Program-made: the position numbers and the translations under genes
Notes under the pieces: generated by a model
Seen by the model: only the letters and a program-made list of their open reading frames with translations
What the model was told of the DNA's origin: nothing
Databases searched by the model: none
Shown: piece after piece, positions 6,292 through 8,455 of the stretch
Layout of the letters: each line of letters starts with the position of its first letter
Position numbering within the stretch: the first letter of the stretch is position 1
Source of the DNA: JACKOD01 sp041591635
GTDB taxonomy: Bacteria; Pseudomonadota; Gammaproteobacteria; Pseudomonadales; Oleiphilaceae
Direction of reading: 5' to 3'
Length of the DNA stretch: 8,455 bases
Assembly (NCBI GenBank): GCA_041591635.1
Contig: JBFHRO010000141.1
Span: forward strand, 1 to 8,455

Positions 6292-6636
6292 CTATCGGTA
6301 GCGCATTCGCGTGCCGTGATTGAGCGACATGACGATTTCGTCGGCCGATATTTCTTTGGGGAAATAACAGCCGGAGATCTTGGTGCTGGCGATGCTGGCA
6401 CCATCACAGTTGGCGTTTCTGAAATCAATGCCGCGCAAGTCGGCGCCGCGGAAATAGGCATTGCTGAAGTCGAGCCCGCTGGCATCCATGCCCCGCAGAT
6501 CAAGGCCACGAAAGTCACAATAGGCGAAACTGGGCAGCGGGCTGGTTTTTTGTTTGGCGGCGTTAAATGCAGGAATGTTCTCGGCCCGCAAGGCTTGATA
6601 AAGCGGATCCTTGGAAATGCGTACTTGTTCGGTCAT
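6292..6636 (-). CDS. Short pentapeptide-repeat protein
   Basis: The 114-residue product has an N-terminal helical-looking segment (10-30) and about ten pentapeptides in register from residue 40 to 89: CDFRG, LDLRG, MDASG, LDFSN, AYFRG, ADLRG, IDFRN, ANCDG, ASIAS, TKISG. That makes roughly two and a half turns of a right-handed beta helix. A non-repeat tail with SADEIVMSLNHGTRMRYR (97-114) follows. I recall this tail as a conserved feature of a small family in Pseudomonas relatives, where it is uncharacterised. It has no signal peptide or membrane segment and is far shorter than the Qnr/MfpA gyrase-protecting proteins. The start has a strong GGAGG seven bases upstream. It is first in an apparent two-gene operon with the cyclic-nucleotide-fold gene, which suggests a structural or partner role for that protein. 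Confidence 0.9.
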   Translation of the reverse strand: MTEQVRISKDPLYQALRAENIPAFNAAKQKTSPLPSFAYCDFRGLDLRGMDASGLDFSNAYFRGADLRGIDFRNANCDGASIASTKISGCYFPKEISADEIVMSLNHGTRMRYR

Positions 6637-6654
6637 AGAAAGGCCTCCATTAGT

Positions 6655-6690
6655 TGCCGGCTAAAATCGGCAGATTCCTTACCGAGTATA
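6655..6690 (-). promoter_or_regulatory. Candidate promoter -10 and leader hairpin for the pentapeptide/CNB operon
   Basis: On the minus strand TATACT (6690-6685, five of six -10 bases) lies about 50 bases before the pentapeptide ATG. No good -35 is seen at 17 bases. Downstream in the leader, TGCCG-(ATTTTAGC)-CGGCA (6672-6655) could form a five-base-pair hairpin just ahead of the ribosome-binding site. Confidence 0.35.
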
Positions 6691-6753
6691 GATGATTCCA
6701 TTGGCCTCAACAGATTGATTCAGGTGGATTAATGAGTGGATGATCCAAGCAGC

Positions 6754-6759
6754 TATACT
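6754..6759 (+). promoter_or_regulatory. Candidate -10 box for the response-regulator gene
   Basis: TATACT matches five of six -10 consensus bases and lies about 40 bases before the ATG at 6800. The expected -35 position (around 6731-6736) is poor, which may mean an activator is needed or the call is wrong. Confidence 0.3.
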
Positions 6760-6799
6760 GAGTGTGAAAATGCGGTAATCCCTGATTGAGGAAGCTTTG

Positions 6800-7159
6800 A
6801 TGGCCGACAAAAAAATGCTGCTGTTGGTGGATAGTCGACGGATTTCACGCCTGATGATTCGAGCCATGGTTGAACATAACAGCGATGACTGGTCGGTGCA
6901 GGAAGCCAAAAGCGGCAAGGAGGCAATTGCACTGGCGGGCACGACAGGGTTTGCTGTCATCATGCTGGATGCGGGAATGATAGGTGAGGACGCCATGACG
7001 CTGGCGCCCCGGCTTCAGGCCGCTTGTCCGACGGCCAGAGTCGTGCTGTTAACCGGCAGTCTTGATGGCACTATGAAGGCCCCGGTGGGTAACCCGGGGC
7101 TGCAGCTTATTCCCAAGCCCATCACCGAGGGCAAGATTCTCGATTTCCTCGGGGTGTGA
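6800..7159 (+). CDS. Stand-alone receiver-domain response regulator
   Basis: The 119-residue product is only a CheY-like receiver with no output domain. The phospho-acceptor is Asp57 in VIMLDAGM (53-60), the switch Thr85 sits in VVLLTGS, and the invariant Lys106 is in PKP. The acidic pocket has a single Asp11 followed by Ser (VDSRR, 10-14) where most receivers have two acidic residues. This may weaken magnesium binding or alter the phosphorylation rate. I start at the ATG at 6800, which has GAGGA seven bases upstream; a TTG immediately before it is also open. It diverges from the pentapeptide/CNB operon and converges on the two-domain kinase gene. No histidine kinase is adjacent, so its phosphodonor is unknown. 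It probably acts by protein-protein contact. Confidence 0.9.
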   Translation: MADKKMLLLVDSRRISRLMIRAMVEHNSDDWSVQEAKSGKEAIALAGTTGFAVIMLDAGMIGEDAMTLAPRLQAACPTARVVLLTGSLDGTMKAPVGNPGLQLIPKPITEGKILDFLGV

Positions 7160-7180
7160 TCTCTTGCCTGGGGGCAGGGC

Positions 7181-8455
7181 CTAGAGGGCGAGCCTGGCTT
7201 TGATGCGCGAGATCAGCTGCCGGGTTTCTTCTTCGTTGCCCGTATTCACGACCAGCGTGTGGGCCAGTTCGTCGGCTTGCAGGGGCTCGGCCGTTTTGAG
7301 CTGGTTTTCGAAGATTTCCACGGTTGCATCCGAGGCATCATCGCCCTGGGCGGTGCGCTCTGCAATCCATTGACGGATGGTTTCGTTATCGACCTGGCAG
7401 GATAGCAACATGCCAGGTACACCGCTGGCTTCGACCATGTGACAAAACTGTTCGCGCTGCGACCGCTTCAGATTGGCCGCGTCTATGACCACCGGGTAGC
7501 CGGCGTTGAGGAGCGTCTGTGCCAGACGTGTCAGATGGGCATAGGTGGCTTCGGTGGCGCTGGCACTGTAGATGCCCTCGTTGACATTGACGATTTCGGA
7601 TTGCTGGGGGTTGATCCCGGCGAGGCGTTTGCGTTCGACATCGGAGCGAATGCGCAGGGCTCCCAGGTTTTCCACGATCTGATTGCTGATACTGGTTTTG
7701 CCCGAGCCGGAATAACCATGCATGACCAGAACAAAGCGGCTGGGAATGGTGAGGCAACTTTCAGCCAGATCGGCGTAGTTGCGATAGCGGCCAAGCAAAT
7801 GCGCCCGAGCTTCTTCGCTCAGATCCGAGGCGCTGAGCATGAACAGGCAGATCTTGGCGCGTACCATGGCGCGGTAGGCTTTATAAAAGGGCAGCAGTTG
7901 GGCACTGGCATAATCGCCGCTGAGTTCCATCCAGCGGTTGAGAAACCGGTTGGCCAGGGCGTGTTGCTGGCGGTCTTCCAGATCCATGATCAGGAAAGCC
8001 ACGTCACTGATGACGTCAATCCAGCGGAATTCGTCGTTGAATTCAATGCAGTCAAAGAGTACGACATCGTTTTGATACACAGTGATATTGCCAAGGTGAA
8101 TGTCGCCATGGCATTCACGGATGAAACCCTGAGCCTTGCGCTGTGCCAGTGCCGGTTCAAGTCGGGCAAACGTGCTCTGGGCCCAGGCTTCGAGCTGGTC
8201 TAGCTGGGTCAGCAGGGCCGGGTCTTGCAGCAGCGGCCGGATCTGATCGAAGTTCTGCTGCATGGGGGCAAACACCTGGGCCGGCTGGCCAAATTCGCGC
8301 TCCTTCGGCGCGATGGCGACATTCTGGTGAAAACCGGCAATGACTTCGGCAAGGCGATCTATGTGGGCGCAGGTCATGCGGGATTGCTCCAGCATTTTGT
8401 CCATCAGCCCGTTCTGGGGGAATTGTGCCATTTTGACGGCATATTCGATGGCTTC
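7181..8455 (-). CDS. Bifunctional APH-like kinase / P-loop ATPase protein (5' end cut off)
   Basis: The visible 424 residues continue in frame to the right edge (EAIEYAVKMAQFPQNG...), so the true start lies outside and the internal ATG at 8431 is not the start. Residues about 1-225 of the fragment are the C-terminal lobe of an aminoglycoside-phosphotransferase/choline-kinase-like fold. It has the catalytic loop HGDIHLGN (116-123, catalytic Asp118) and the metal-binding Asp135 in LFDCIEFND. Residues from about 239 form a separate AAA/zeta-toxin-like P-loop kinase domain with Walker A GYSGSGKT (247-254), RSDVERKR (270-277) and VVIDAANLKRSQRE (322-335). This two-domain build is a widespread family (COG2187 plus COG0645 type) with no settled substrate. 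Resistance to aminoglycosides should not be assumed from the name. The stop lies 21 bases from the stop of the convergent regulator gene. Confidence 0.9.
   Translation of the reverse strand, partial: EAIEYAVKMAQFPQNGLMDKMLEQSRMTCAHIDRLAEVIAGFHQNVAIAPKEREFGQPAQVFAPMQQNFDQIRPLLQDPALLTQLDQLEAWAQSTFARLEPALAQRKAQGFIRECHGDIHLGNITVYQNDVVLFDCIEFNDEFRWIDVISDVAFLIMDLEDRQQHALANRFLNRWMELSGDYASAQLLPFYKAYRAMVRAKICLFMLSASDLSEEARAHLLGRYRNYADLAESCLTIPSRFVLVMHGYSGSGKTSISNQIVENLGALRIRSDVERKRLAGINPQQSEIVNVNEGIYSASATEATYAHLTRLAQTLLNAGYPVVIDAANLKRSQREQFCHMVEASGVPGMLLSCQVDNETIRQWIAERTAQGDDASDATVEIFENQLKTAEPLQADELAHTLVVNTGNEEETRQLISRIKARLAL

Noticed and set aside
7160..7180. Possible terminator between the convergent regulator and kinase genes
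   Set aside because: Only a four-base TGCC/GGCA pairing with no T run is visible.
7439..8203. Plus-strand frame of 254 codons opposite the two-domain kinase
   Set aside because: It mirrors the kinase frame; the minus strand carries intact Walker A and HGD motifs, so this is a shadow.

Overview
The window reads as chromosomal core sequence from a gammaproteobacterium of the broad Pseudomonas/Cellvibrio kind. GC content is moderately high, coding is dense, and the order dksA - gluQRS - small membrane ORF - CbrA-type kinase matches what I remember of the Pseudomonas cbr locus. I see no phage, insertion sequence, CRISPR array, tRNA or rRNA. No wholly new system is evident. The interest lies in regulatory arrangements and in some protein-level oddities.

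Left block (1-4399, all minus strand, transcribed right to left): dksA, then a convincing intrinsic terminator, then gluQRS, then a 58-residue membrane protein (CbrX-like). The CbrX-like gene overlaps the start of a transporter-histidine kinase fusion (CbrA-like) by 11 bases. CbrA runs off the left edge within its ATPase domain, so its last roughly 80 residues and the expected response-regulator gene cbrB lie outside.

Middle (4400-5454): an intergenic region of about 317 bases lies between divergent dksA (minus) and sfsA (plus). It holds weak promoter candidates, a GCGAAA/TTTCGC repeat set and a perfect inverted repeat that could be an operator.

Right block (5480-8455): a minus-strand gene pair encodes a short pentapeptide-repeat protein followed 17 bases later by a tandem cyclic-nucleotide-binding-fold protein (CbpA-like). 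A free-standing receiver-domain response regulator diverges from that pair. Convergent with the regulator is a two-domain protein joining an aminoglycoside-phosphotransferase-like kinase to a P-loop kinase; its N-terminus is cut off by the right edge.

Functionally the window is rich in nutrient and stress signalling: CbrA (carbon/nitrogen balance), DksA (ppGpp-dependent transcription control), GluQRS (tRNA-Asp modification), a cyclic-nucleotide-fold protein and an orphan receiver. Whether these act together is inference; the sequence only shows that they are neighbours.
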